A stretch of DNA of 64,000 nucleotides from positions 62,001 through 126,000 of the forward strand of contig JAVJSD010000011.1 in NCBI GenBank assembly GCA_040219575.1, in the 5' to 3' direction. Positions 43,386-51,476 of this stretch are shown piece after piece. Origin of the DNA: JAVJSD01 sp040219575. Its GTDB lineage: Bacteria > Planctomycetota > Planctomycetia > Pirellulales > Pirellulaceae. Below the pieces are notes generated by a model. The model saw nothing but the letters and a program-made list of their open reading frames with translations, searched no databases and was not told the origin of the DNA. Position 1 is the first letter of the stretch. Each line of letters opens with the position of its first letter. The translations under genes were made by a program, and so were the position numbers.

Positions 43386-43763
43386 CTACGGCCGCCACAT
43401 CCGCCGCTGCCTCCCCCAATCCGCCTCCGTGACGATCGGCCGCAAGTCCCGCTCCGTAACTCCGTCCATCCCTCGCTCCGTCGCCGGAAGAAACAAGATC
43501 TCTTCCTGGATATCCGGCGCTAAGTGCAACAGATTCATGATCTGCGTCAGCCGCGCCCGGGAGACGCGCCCAAGGCGCGCCAGGTCCGCGTAGTTGGCCA
43601 CCGTGCCGTCGGAAACGAGCCGGTCGAACCGGATGGCCAGGGCGAGCAACTTCGCCACACGGGGCGCACCGTGGCCCACGGTGGGCCGCGGGCCCGTCGC
43701 CAGGCGCTTGCGCCCCCGATGTTGGCGGGAGACGTGGAACTGGGTCTTGAGCGTGAGACTCAC
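43386..43763 (-). CDS. Small HTH protein of the integrase operon
   Basis: 125 residues starting at a GTG that overlaps the stop of the large recombinase (GTGA): VSLTLKTQFHVSRQHRGRKR. The centre RVAKLLALAIRFDRLVSDGT and the HTH VANYADLARLGRVSRARLTQIMNLLHLAPDIQEEIL are like the DNA-binding half of ParB/KorB proteins. Such small proteins regularly follow serine recombinases in planctomycete phages and may be accessory DNA-binding factors (recombination directionality or transcription). The exact role is unknown. Confidence 0.8.
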   Translation of the reverse strand: MSLTLKTQFHVSRQHRGRKRLATGPRPTVGHGAPRVAKLLALAIRFDRLVSDGTVANYADLARLGRVSRARLTQIMNLLHLAPDIQEEILFLPATERGMDGVTERDLRPIVTEADWGRQRRMWRP

Positions 43764-45295
43764 GTCGCGGCCTCCGCGAAGCTCTCCAGGGCGCGGATGC
43801 CCGTAGGGTGGAACGTGATCGCCACGCCGCCGGCATCGCCGTCGAAGTCGATCCGCTGCACCAGCAACTGCACGAGTCGCGTCCGCTCGCGCGGCGCAAG
43901 CGCATCCCAAACGGGGTCGAAGGCCGCCAGGTGGGCGACCGCTTCGTCGGCCGGCATCAGGCCGTCCTCGAACGTCGCCAGCTCGACGGCGATTTCACCC
44001 AGCCGGAACCGGGCCTTTCCGGCCCGCTCCTCAAGGTCGGCCAGGCGGTCGACGGCGTCGCCGCTCAGCGGCCCCCGCGACGTCAGTTTGCGGAGGTCGC
44101 GCTCGTCGCGACCCAACTGCCGCGCGAGACTGGACTGCTCCCTCGCGAGAGCCTGTTTGGATTCCTCAACCTGCCGCCGCGAGGCGCGAACGGCCGCCGT
44201 CACCAGCCCGGGATCCCGGCTGATGACCTTGATCTGGTTCACCACGAATTGCTCGATCTCGCCGGCGGGGACAGACGGCGCAGGACACGATTTCCAGCCG
44301 TTTTTCTGGGCGTTCGTGCAAACGTAATAGCGATAGCGGCGATTCCCTCTCGTGGAGAAGGAATGGCTCATTGCGCAGTCGCAAGCCACGCACCGCAGCC
44401 GGCCGCTCAGCAGCGCGCCGCACCGGTTGCGTACCTCGCGCCCGCCTTCCCGGCCGTTGCGGGACAGTAGCCGCTGCACTCGCTGAAACATGTCGGCCTC
44501 GACAATCGGCGGATGCTCGCCCTCGTAGACCTCGTCCTTGTGCTGGATCTTGCCGACGTAGGTGACGTTTCTCAGCAGATGGTGCAGATTCGCCTTGTGG
44601 AACGCGCTGCCGCCGACAACTACTCCTTTCCGAGTCCGGCGCTGCTTGTTCTTCCAGCCGCGGCGGGCGAGCTCGTCGACGACCGCCAGCAGGGACTCAT
44701 GCTGCAGGTAGAGCGCGAACATCTCTCGAACGCGCTCCGCCTCGGCCTGGTTCACGACCAGCTTCTTGTCGACCACGTCGTAGCCGAGGATCGGCGTCCG
44801 GCCGCACCACTTGCCGCGGCGACGGGCGGCGGCGATCTTGTCCCGCGTCCGCTCCGAGATCAATTCCCGCTCGAACTGCGCGAACGACAACAGCACGTTC
44901 AGGATCAGCCGTCCCATCGAGGTGGCCGTGTTGAACTGCTGTGTTACGGAGACGAACGATACGCGATGCCGCTCGAATGTCTCCATCATGCGAGCAAAGT
45001 CCAACAGCGACCGGCTCAGGCGGTCGACTTTGTAGACTACGACACAGTCGACCTGGCCGTCCTCGATATCCTGCATCAATCTTCGCAGCGCGGGCCTTTC
45101 CATATTCCCGCCAGTAAAGCCGCCGTCGTCATAATGCTCCGGCAGGCAGCGCCAGCCTTCGTGCTGCTGGCTCTTGATATACGCCTCGCCCGATTCGCGC
45201 TGCGCGTCGAGCGAATTGAATTCCTGGTCCAGGCCTTCGTCGGTGGACTTGCGGGTGTAGATGGCGCAGCGCACCGCGGGGAGTTGCTGCTTCAT
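43760..45295 (-). CDS. Large serine recombinase (phage-type integrase)
   Basis: 511 residues. The catalytic domain has Ser17 in AIYTRKSTDEGLDQEF and VVYKVDRLSRSLLDF. The 'Recombinase' domain is KWCGRTPILGYDVVDKKLVV with AFHKANLHHLLRNVTYVGKI. A zinc ribbon follows (CVACDCAMSHSFS... YVCTNAQKNGWKSCPAP), then a coiled-coil (VEESKQALAREQSSLARQLG) and the C-terminal RIDFDGDAGGVAITFHPTGI. This is the full layout of large serine integrases, which join attP and attB. It is coupled by 4-base overlaps to the mini-resolvase upstream and the HTH gene downstream. Confidence 0.95.
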   Translation of the reverse strand: MKQQLPAVRCAIYTRKSTDEGLDQEFNSLDAQRESGEAYIKSQQHEGWRCLPEHYDDGGFTGGNMERPALRRLMQDIEDGQVDCVVVYKVDRLSRSLLDFARMMETFERHRVSFVSVTQQFNTATSMGRLILNVLLSFAQFERELISERTRDKIAAARRRGKWCGRTPILGYDVVDKKLVVNQAEAERVREMFALYLQHESLLAVVDELARRGWKNKQRRTRKGVVVGGSAFHKANLHHLLRNVTYVGKIQHKDEVYEGEHPPIVEADMFQRVQRLLSRNGREGGREVRNRCGALLSGRLRCVACDCAMSHSFSTRGNRRYRYYVCTNAQKNGWKSCPAPSVPAGEIEQFVVNQIKVISRDPGLVTAAVRASRRQVEESKQALAREQSSLARQLGRDERDLRKLTSRGPLSGDAVDRLADLEERAGKARFRLGEIAVELATFEDGLMPADEAVAHLAAFDPVWDALAPRERTRLVQLLVQRIDFDGDAGGVAITFHPTGIRALESFAEAAT

Positions 45296-45582
45296 GGATC
45301 GACCTCCACGAGGGAGACGTCGTGCCGTGTCAACAACTCACGAATGTGCTGCAGCTCCGCGGGCGAGCGGCTGAACCGCGTCAGGTCGCAGACAACGACG
45401 CAGTCGATCCCGCCGGCCTGCACGTCATCGAGCAGCCGCTCGAGGGCGGGCTGGTCTAGCCCGTCCGCATCGTCGTAGCGTTCCGGCCGGCAGTGCCAGC
45501 CATTTCTGGCGACGAATTCCTCGGCGCGCTGCCGCTGATCGTCCGACCCGAATGGCGTTCGTGTGTAGATGGCCACGTTCAT
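45292..45582 (-). CDS. Mini-resolvase: isolated, catalytically dead serine-recombinase domain
   Basis: 96 residues covering only a resolvase catalytic domain: MNVAIYTRTPFGSDDQRQRA, HCRPERYDDADGLDQPALER, LLDDVQAGGIDCVVVCDLTRFSRSPAEL. It aligns with the N-terminus of the adjacent integrase, but where the integrase has YTRKS this has YTRTP, so the nucleophilic Ser is replaced by Pro. The Arg residues of the second motif remain. There is no Recombinase domain or zinc ribbon. It may heteromerise with the integrase to regulate it. It overlaps both neighbours by 4 bases (ATGA). Confidence 0.82.
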   Translation of the reverse strand: MNVAIYTRTPFGSDDQRQRAEEFVARNGWHCRPERYDDADGLDQPALERLLDDVQAGGIDCVVVCDLTRFSRSPAELQHIRELLTRHDVSLVEVDP

Positions 45583-46070
45583 TGGTCACCTCCCTTCTGC
45601 TGCAGGCCGAAGAACCGGTTGCCGCTCCAGTGGCTGCCCGTCACCACTCTGGCGACCGCCGACAGCGAGCTGTAGTGCTGGCCGTCGTACTCGAAGCCGT
45701 CTTCCAGCACCCGGACGACGATCTTGCGCCCCTTGTAGATGCGCGTCAGCTCCGACTGCGCCATCGGCAATGGTTTGTCCATTTGCACGGGCTTCGGCGC
45801 GGTGAGCCGCAGGTCTGCGTCGTTGGCCAACTCCGCGGCCCGCTGAAGGGCGCGCTCCGAGAGGCCGCCGTAGAGGTTGGCCTGCATCCGCCAGGCGATC
45901 CGTTTGACCAGGTACTGTTTGTGCCGCGACCGGCATGCCTCCCCGAAGACCTCCTCGTACTTCTCCCGCAGGTCGGCCGTGCTCATCCGCTGCAGGGCGG
46001 CGACTTCCTGTTCGACGTTCAGCTTGGTCGGCGCGGAGACTGCCGCGCCGTTAGAATTGGCGATAGCCAT
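45579..46070 (-). CDS. DUF2924 family protein
   Basis: 163 residues starting MAIANSNGAAVSAPTKLN. The DUF2924 core is LNVEQEVAALQRMSTADLRE, KYEEVFGEACRSRHKQYLVK, RIAWRMQANLYGGLSERALQ, LTRIYKGRKIVVRVLEDGFE and YDGQHYSSLSAVARVVTGSH with WSGNRFFGL at the end. The C-terminal GR..V.V...GF.Y.G..Y.SLS..A..ITG..WSG..FFGL resembles a DNA-binding SAP/beta domain. DUF2924 genes almost always precede serine recombinases in phages, so it is probably an accessory recombination protein. It is the first coupled gene of the integrase operon (start ATG not preceded by an overlap). Confidence 0.9.
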   Translation of the reverse strand: MAIANSNGAAVSAPTKLNVEQEVAALQRMSTADLREKYEEVFGEACRSRHKQYLVKRIAWRMQANLYGGLSERALQRAAELANDADLRLTAPKPVQMDKPLPMAQSELTRIYKGRKIVVRVLEDGFEYDGQHYSSLSAVARVVTGSHWSGNRFFGLQQKGGDQ

Positions 46071-46221
46071 GACGTGCCCTTTCTTCGGTAAAGGGTGGTT
46101 GTGGTGAGAGCCGGCGAGGTGGTGCAAACACCTGGTCGGCTCGCTTCATTTTCAGAGATGTCACTTCAAGTCACTCGGTTTTCGGCATACAGGCTCCTTG
46201 TGCTCGCGGGATCTCGCCCCG

Positions 46222-46395
46222 CTACACAGAGAGCCTCGTTTCTCGCCGCCCATCAAGTCCCTCGGGCGAGGATTTTTCGCACGGGCGATCGCTGTGCAGA
46301 CGCACGATCGCGAGCGCCAAGATCTCGGCGATCTCGCTGAATCGCTGCTCGGGGGAGAGTTCATCGACGGCGCAGTATTTCCACGGCATGTCCAT
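46222..46395 (-). CDS. Small protein upstream of DUF2924 (57 aa)
   Basis: The protein MDMPWKYCAVDELSPEQRFS then EIAEILALAIVRLHSDRPCE has a conserved-looking helix LSPEQRFxEIAEILA-xAIxRL found in short genes leading recombinase operons in planctomycetes. A GTG 12 bases further upstream is possible. No function is known. It is separated from DUF2924 by 151 bases containing no other gene. The natural amino-acid composition is the main support. Confidence 0.6.
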   Translation of the reverse strand: MDMPWKYCAVDELSPEQRFSEIAEILALAIVRLHSDRPCEKSSPEGLDGRRETRLSV

Positions 46396-46487
46396 GGTCG
46401 AGCTCACAAGAATATTGTCTTGTTATTCCAGAGATGCACAGTAAGATGTCGCCGGGTTCACCAACAGCAACCAAAAGGAGGTAAGCC

Positions 46488-46766
46488 ATGCCAATGCTGA
46501 CGATCCACAACCACCACGCCCCATCCTGCGGCGACCCGCCGATCGCGAACGATTCACCGGACTCCTACGTCGGCTACTTTGAGAACCGGTTTGGTGAACA
46601 GTGGGTGTTCACGTTTGATCGCTCGACGAAAACGGCTTCGCTGCACGGCGGCGACATCGGCTGGAATACGCGTGTCGAGGTTTGCGACGGCTCCGCCGCG
46701 GGACTGGTGCTGCAACCTGATGAAGCCGCTTGGCTGCGTGCCTGCTGGAACGCGGCCGTCAAGTGA
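46488..46766 (+). CDS. Small phage hypothetical protein (92 aa)
   Basis: MPMLTIHNHHAPSCGDPPIA and the middle SYVGYFENRFGEQWVFTFDR with STKTASLHGGDIGWNTRVEV suggest a small beta-sheet protein; LQPDEAAWLRACWNAAV ends it in a helix. An exceptionally strong AAAGGAGGT ribosome-binding site precedes the ATG. It is the only rightward gene between two leftward units, divergent from the small gene at 46395. No family is recognised. Confidence 0.75.
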   Translation: MPMLTIHNHHAPSCGDPPIANDSPDSYVGYFENRFGEQWVFTFDRSTKTASLHGGDIGWNTRVEVCDGSAAGLVLQPDEAAWLRACWNAAVK

Positions 46767-46780
46767 TAGCTGGACACCGC

Positions 46781-47356
46781 TCAGGCGGCTTTCAAGGTTA
46801 CAGCATCGTCCGAGGAGATGCGGCAGAAGGGGCCATCGCCGATCCGCGGTCGCCGCCAGCGGTTGGCCCGGGTCAATCGCTCCCACACCACGTCGCGCTC
46901 GGCGTCCGAAAGTGCGCGATTGGCAGCGGGGTCCGCATAGTTGTAGGTGGAGATGTCCAAGGCCACATGCCGACAGTTTTCGCCCACGCGGCAGAGAAAG
47001 CCGCCGTAAAGTCGGTCCCGTATGAGGCTCAGATCGTCACCGACGGGCAAGCAGCAGAAACTAGCCAGCGCCGACAACATCTTCTCTTCGTCGAGGGAGA
47101 CCGGCACGCACCACCATTCGCAAAACGGCGTCCAGCGGATGCGCTGCATGCAATCGATCACCAAAGGGCCGTCACACCCCCAGCACTTGGGAGAGCGGTA
47201 CAGATAGTCGAGGTCGCTCGATTCAAACCACGTCAGTTCACCCGGAACGCCCTCGTCATCCAACTCGACGTAACGGGACAGCCTCCCTTCCGAAACAAGA
47301 CGGGCGGCGAGTTCGGGACACCAAGGGGCGTAATCAATCTGCGGCTCGGGATTCAT
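46781..47356 (-). CDS. Phage hypothetical protein (191 aa)
   Basis: The chosen start MNPEPQIDYAPWCPELAARL follows AAGGAG; an upstream frame start at 47401 would overlap the previous gene. The protein is Cys/Trp-rich (YRSPKCWGCDGPLVIDCMQR, RWTPFCEWWCVPVSLDEEKM, GGFLCRVGENCRHVALDIST), suggesting metal or structural disulfide sites. There is no signal peptide. It is the last gene of the leftward early operon. Function is unknown. Confidence 0.7.
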   Translation of the reverse strand: MNPEPQIDYAPWCPELAARLVSEGRLSRYVELDDEGVPGELTWFESSDLDYLYRSPKCWGCDGPLVIDCMQRIRWTPFCEWWCVPVSLDEEKMLSALASFCCLPVGDDLSLIRDRLYGGFLCRVGENCRHVALDISTYNYADPAANRALSDAERDVVWERLTRANRWRRPRIGDGPFCRISSDDAVTLKAA

Positions 47357-47390
47357 CGGGACTCCTTCTTCGGGAGGTGGCTTACGGCCG

Positions 47391-47729
47391 TCATTCGTCA
47401 TCTGCGCGAGTGGGAACGTCGATCAGATCCGGGCGCGTCGCTTCAAAATGCATCAGCGCAAACAGGTTCCAGGCGGCGTGGGCCAGGTGGTCCTCACGCA
47501 CGTCGCCGGAGAGCCAGAGGTTCAGGTGGCGAGCGGCGTGGTTCACCAGCGCCGAGGCTGGCATGCCCAACTCCCAGTTGCGCTCGCCGTACTTGGCTGC
47601 CCCCTCGGCGTAGGTTTGCGCCAGGCGACTGAGGCTGACCGGCGAGATCAGGTCAAAGCGTTCCGTTTCGGCGTCGCCCGAACGCTGTGCGCCGGTGGGG
47701 AATTTGATTGTGTCGGGATGCATGGTCAT
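47391..47729 (-). CDS. dATP/dGTP diphosphohydrolase-like protein (MazZ/DUF5664-type)
   Basis: 112 residues starting MTMHPDTIKFPTGAQRSGDA with AGGAGC before the ATG. DLISPVSLSRLAQTYAEGAA, KYGERNWELGMPASALVNHA and ARHLNLWLSGDVREDHLAHA followed by AWNLFALMHFE are the conserved core of the phage dATP/dGTP diphosphohydrolase family; the Glu/His/Asp pattern fits the MazG-like metal site. Known relatives remove dATP or dGTP pools during phage replication, and in some phages help make 2-aminoadenine DNA; no purZ or Z-polymerase is in this window. Function here is inferred from family. Confidence 0.82.
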   Translation of the reverse strand: MTMHPDTIKFPTGAQRSGDAETERFDLISPVSLSRLAQTYAEGAAKYGERNWELGMPASALVNHAARHLNLWLSGDVREDHLAHAAWNLFALMHFEATRPDLIDVPTRADDE

Positions 47730-47739
47730 GAATTTGCTC

Positions 47740-47859
47740 CTATCCTTCACCGGCATTGCAGCCGCAGCAGACGTGACACTTGTGGCAGTCGGGACACGAA
47801 CCCGTCTCCGGGATGTCCCCCTCGCACTCAACGCAAACAACGTGTTCAGATTCCGTCAC
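47740..47859 (-). CDS. Cysteine-rich micro-protein (39 aa)
   Basis: It starts at a GTG overlapping the stop of the metallophosphoesterase gene (GTGA) and reads VTESEHVVCVECEGDIPETG, then SCPDCHKCHVCCGCNAGEG. Eight cysteines in CxxC and CxC arrangements suggest one or two zinc sites, like an isolated rubredoxin/zinc-ribbon knuckle. It is shorter than usual annotation cut-offs. Coupling to two neighbours supports it being translated. Confidence 0.65.
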   Translation of the reverse strand: MTESEHVVCVECEGDIPETGSCPDCHKCHVCCGCNAGEG

Positions 47860-48917
47860 TTGGGCGTTTCTCCACAGAAGATGGGAACGGTCAGCACCTT
47901 GCCGTACTCTCGGTCGATCACCATGAACGTTTGCGTGGGCTGCTGATATTCCGCGCCGATCTCCAGCGCGTAGGCGTCGTAACCAACGAGGCAGCCGCAG
48001 ATCACGTAGTCCCAGCCGTCGATGAACTGGTGGAAGTGCCCGAGCACATCCAGGTCGGCCTGGCGTCGCTTGTTCCACTGGGCGATCTTTTTGCGCAGCG
48101 GGATCGTCACGCCGCCGACGCCGCCCCCGTAGCGCACGGCGTCGCCGTGATGGAAGCGGACATCGTAGCCCTGGATTTCGAGCCAGTTGTGGTAGCCCTG
48201 CTCGACCTTGAAGGCAACCTTGCGCGACTTGCGGTAGTAGCGGGCCAGGTTGTTGTAGGCGAGCCACTCCCAACTGTGCCGGTAGCCGGTCGAGATCCGC
48301 CGTTTGCGCGTCGTACGTCCGTGATTGCCGTAACTGGTGACGACCGTGATCCGGTCCACCTTCGATTCGCGCAACAGCAGGTCGATGCCCGCGGCCACGT
48401 GATCCTGCAGGTAGATCACAGCCTCGGCCGGCCCCAGGAAGTTGGTTTCCTCGAGCTCTTCGTGAATCGTGCCGTTGATCAGGTCGCCGCCGAGCCAGAG
48501 GACGAGCTCGCGGATGTTCGAAACGTGGCGGGCGAAGTCCAACAAGTACAGCGCCTTCTGCCAGGTGCGCTGAATCCGCTCGTCAGCGATCTTCAGATTG
48601 AACTCATTCGCACCGTCGACCGATTCGCGCGTCACGCAGCCTTCGACGTGCCAGTCGTTGCAACAAAGCACCGCCGTGGCCGCGCCGCGCGAGGACTTGC
48701 AGCGTGGCCGCATCCCCCGCGGGTCTACCTTGTCCTTGGTCGCCAGCACGGCCTCGAGGTTCCGCTCCGTGCGCGCCAGTTCTGACTCGGCCTGCAGCCG
48801 TTTTTGTTTCTCAAGCCGCAGATGCGACTTGGCGGAGGACAATTGCGACTCGAGCGACCGGATGGTCTTAATCTCCGGCGACGGTCGCGCGGTGGTCTTG
48901 GAGGATGTCTTGGGCAT
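47856..48917 (-). CDS. Calcineurin-like metallophosphoesterase (phage)
   Basis: 353 residues. An N-terminal coiled coil (TIRSLESQLSSAKSHLRLEK) is followed by metallophosphoesterase motifs: D-x-H in VLCCNDWHVEG, GGDLIN, GNHGR in VVTSYGNHGRTTRK, and GHFHQF near the C-terminus with the earlier HHGD. The middle (SWEWLAYNNLARYYRKSRKV) differs from SbcD/Mre11, so it is a phage-type branch. It may act in end processing or nucleotide clearance; substrate unknown. It lies in the leftward early operon with a 6-base gap to the preceding small gene. Confidence 0.85.
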   Translation of the reverse strand: MPKTSSKTTARPSPEIKTIRSLESQLSSAKSHLRLEKQKRLQAESELARTERNLEAVLATKDKVDPRGMRPRCKSSRGAATAVLCCNDWHVEGCVTRESVDGANEFNLKIADERIQRTWQKALYLLDFARHVSNIRELVLWLGGDLINGTIHEELEETNFLGPAEAVIYLQDHVAAGIDLLLRESKVDRITVVTSYGNHGRTTRKRRISTGYRHSWEWLAYNNLARYYRKSRKVAFKVEQGYHNWLEIQGYDVRFHHGDAVRYGGGVGGVTIPLRKKIAQWNKRRQADLDVLGHFHQFIDGWDYVICGCLVGYDAYALEIGAEYQQPTQTFMVIDREYGKVLTVPIFCGETPK

Positions 48918-48923
48918 GGCAAT

Positions 48924-49112
48924 TCAGCTCTTTGCGGAGGCGCGAACGGTTCCGAGCACGAGTGGGCTGAGCGCCACGTAGCGAAAGCCGTCCCGCCACA
49001 CCGTCCAGAGGTCGGAATGGCGCGGGTACGGGTTGTCGATTTCGGACCCGCCGCTGCAGGCCGCGCAGACCCCTCGTTTCCAGGCGAGCAGATGCATTCG
49101 TGTTTCATTCAA
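48924..49112 (-). CDS. Small Cys/Trp-containing phage protein (62 aa)
   Basis: The gene likely starts at TTG 49112 overlapping the helicase stop (TTGA), or at an internal ATG five codons later (MHLLAWKRGVCAACSGGSEI). Residues CAACSGGSEIDNPYPRHSDL and WTVWRDGFRYVALSPLVLGT look like a small zinc-knuckle/beta protein. No family is recognised. The 4-base overlap is consistent with the pattern across the operon. Confidence 0.55.
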   Translation of the reverse strand: MNETRMHLLAWKRGVCAACSGGSEIDNPYPRHSDLWTVWRDGFRYVALSPLVLGTVRASAKS

Positions 49113-50785
49113 AACGGAATCTCCGAGTCATCGAAGTCGCCGGCGGGCACCGGGTCCGGCATCGGTCCCAACTCGTAGTCGGTGACGCGATCAAACGGCT
49201 CGCCGGCGATGCTGCGCACGGTGATCTTGTCGGCGATGGCGACACCGCCGGCGTTGGCGATATCCACCGCCTCTTGCGCTGTCTGTGGAATCGGGTCTGG
49301 CGAACGATGCCGCCACCAGGCGATCGCCTTCTGCCGCGCGAAGCCATCGTGCTCGAAGCAGATCCACTCGGACTTGAATTCGGACAGGCCAACGCGATAG
49401 TCGACGCGCATTGTGCGCGGCGACTCGTCGTCTGCGCCGCGTTTTACGTGCACGCAGTAATACGTGTCGTGAACGTCGTATTCGGTGATCGTGACCTGAC
49501 CCGACAGAATGCCTTCGCTGGATGCCTCTGCCTCGTGCTTTTGGCGCTCGGGCGGCGGAAATACGTAGCCGCAGTCGGGGCACGTTGCGTAGCCGGCCGC
49601 GACAACCGAATGGCACTCGGGACATTCCTTGGCCGGCGCTTTACCGTTGCCGGGCGCCGACTTCTCACTGATGTTGAGCTGATCGACCGGGCCATGGCGA
49701 ACGATGTTGTTGCCGAAGTCGAGAATCAGAGCGTCCGATTTGCCCGGATGCAGACGGAAGGCCCTCCCGACCGCTTGTAGGTAGAGACCGCAACTGTGGG
49801 TCGGACGCAGCAAGACCACGCAGTCGGTCGCGGGCGCGTCGAATCCAACCAGCAGAATCCCCACGTTGACCAGGTACTTGAGTGGCTCTCGATCGAACAG
49901 ACCGTCTGGTTCATCGCGAAAGCGGGCGATCAACTCGGCCCGCTCGGTCGGCGGCGTGGTCGCCGAGAGAAAGCCACACGCTTGGCCATGTTCCTCGCGT
50001 AGAACGCGCTCGATATGACGACCGTGAGCCACCCCTGCCGCGAAGATCAAACACTTCCGGCGATCCTTCGTGTATTCGACGATTTCCCGGCAAGCGTTCT
50101 CGACCACTCCGTCCTGGTCCATCAATTGCTCGACTTCATCCGCGGCGAACTCACCCCGCCGCACATGCAGTGCGCTCGTATCGACGCGAGTCGTGCCGGA
50201 TTTGCTTACCAGCGGCGACAAATAGCCTTGGGCGATCAATTCCTTGACGCCGGTCTCGTAGCAGACGTCGCTGAAGATCTTGCCGGCACCGTAGATGTAA
50301 CCGCTGGTGGTGCGGAATGGCGATGCGGTTGCCCCGACAAGTCGCGTGTGGCCGCCGACTTGGCGAGCGTCGCGCAAGAATTGCCCATACATCGTGTCGT
50401 CGTCATCGCTGAGAAGGTGGGCCTCGTCGACAATCACAAGGTCAAACGGCCCTAGTTCGCAGGCGCGGCGATAGACGGACTGGATGCCGGCCACGATGAT
50501 TGAGGCGTCGGTGCATCTCTGACCGAGTCCGGCCGAATACAGCCCCGCAGGGACATCGCGACACAGTTGCCGAATCTTGTTATAGTTCTGCTCGAGCAAC
50601 TCCTTGACGTGGGACAGAATCAACGCGCGACCACCCCACTTGGTGACCACGTCCGTCGCAATCTGGGCAATCACGAGCGACTTTCCAGAACCCGTTGGCA
50701 GCACGATCAGCGGCGAGCCTTCCCGCGTGCGCAGGAAGTCGTACGTGGCGTCGACAGCCTCGCGTTGGTAGTAGCGAAGTTCCAT
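49109..50785 (-). CDS. SF2 DNA/RNA helicase with C-terminal zinc finger (phage)
   Basis: 558 residues starting MELRYYQREAVDATYDFLRT. Motifs: Walker A VLPTGSGKSLVIAQ, II DEAHLL (IVDEAHLLSDDDDTMYGQF), III VGATASPFRTT, VI YLQAVGRAFRLHPGK. A C-terminal zinc ribbon (CPECHSVVAAGYATCPDCGY) follows, then ~150 residues of beta-rich domain. It resembles the ResIII/UvsW-type helicases of phages that unwind or reanneal DNA during replication and recombination. The upstream frame start at 50896 is rejected because its first 37 residues are low-complexity. Confidence 0.88.
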   Translation of the reverse strand: MELRYYQREAVDATYDFLRTREGSPLIVLPTGSGKSLVIAQIATDVVTKWGGRALILSHVKELLEQNYNKIRQLCRDVPAGLYSAGLGQRCTDASIIVAGIQSVYRRACELGPFDLVIVDEAHLLSDDDDTMYGQFLRDARQVGGHTRLVGATASPFRTTSGYIYGAGKIFSDVCYETGVKELIAQGYLSPLVSKSGTTRVDTSALHVRRGEFAADEVEQLMDQDGVVENACREIVEYTKDRRKCLIFAAGVAHGRHIERVLREEHGQACGFLSATTPPTERAELIARFRDEPDGLFDREPLKYLVNVGILLVGFDAPATDCVVLLRPTHSCGLYLQAVGRAFRLHPGKSDALILDFGNNIVRHGPVDQLNISEKSAPGNGKAPAKECPECHSVVAAGYATCPDCGYVFPPPERQKHEAEASSEGILSGQVTITEYDVHDTYYCVHVKRGADDESPRTMRVDYRVGLSEFKSEWICFEHDGFARQKAIAWWRHRSPDPIPQTAQEAVDIANAGGVAIADKITVRSIAGEPFDRVTDYELGPMPDPVPAGDFDDSEIPF

Positions 50786-50900
50786 GTTTAGCCAGATAGA
50801 AGAAAAAAATGCGCAAATGCGCCCTTGCCTCGCGCGGACCGGACTTGCCAGATCCCGCCGCGACGAGCCTAGCCATACCCCGCCACGACTTGCCAACGGG

Positions 50901-51476
50901 TCAAACTAGCGAAACGCGAAATCGACCATACCTCGGTCGCCAATCTCCGATACCGACCTCGAACCCTGCTCGCGCCGCGAACTCAAGAACTTGATCAGCG
51001 TCGAGGAGCGAATCTTCGTATTCGACCTCTGCAAGGGCGCTCCAATGCCAGAAGATTGGCCGCGTTCGAATCACGCGGCTTTGCCTGATCTTGCAGCGTG
51101 TTCGGAGTCGATATCGTTCTTCCGCCCAAATCTCATGTGCTTCCGTCGGTCCGCCGTACTCGAGAATGGCGCTCTTTTCGCAGATTAACCCCGCCTTCGC
51201 CGCTGGCCCGTTCTTCGTCTTCTTCGCGCCTTCGACCAGGCAGGCGTGAATCGCCTCACCGGGAATTACGGGGCGCAGCGGCTCGCCGTCGAGCCACAGC
51301 GATCCCAAGAACTCGAGCATGGCCACCTGTTCATGGTCGGCGTCCGTCTTGTGCCGCTTCTTGGTGACTTTCTGGATCGCCTTCGTGAATTGATCCAACG
51401 GATCGCACAGCCGGCCGTTGTGCATCACCAAAGGGCGGCAGCCGACGAACTTCAGTTGCAGGGGTTTCCAGCTCAT
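50901..51476 (-). CDS. Phage hypothetical protein, possible RAMP-like fold
   Basis: 191 residues. Conserved-looking pieces PLQLKFVGCRPLVMHNGRLC, DPLDQFTKAIQKVTKKRHKT, RPVIPGEAIHACLVEGAKKT and the C-terminal FEVGIGDWRPRYGRFRV resemble a phage protein family whose Gly-rich end is reminiscent of RAMP (Cas7/Cas6) ribonucleoprotein folds. That resemblance is weak and no ligand residues are certain. Its start overlaps the end of the HNH gene by 146 bases, so one of the two ends may be shorter in reality. Confidence 0.65.
   Translation of the reverse strand: MSWKPLQLKFVGCRPLVMHNGRLCDPLDQFTKAIQKVTKKRHKTDADHEQVAMLEFLGSLWLDGEPLRPVIPGEAIHACLVEGAKKTKNGPAAKAGLICEKSAILEYGGPTEAHEIWAEERYRLRTRCKIRQSRVIRTRPIFWHWSALAEVEYEDSLLDADQVLEFAARAGFEVGIGDWRPRYGRFRVSLV

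Noticed and set aside
47448..48785. 445-residue rightward frame across the dGTPase and metallophosphoesterase genes
   Set aside because: Low-complexity Val/Arg product antisense to genes with clear catalytic motifs.
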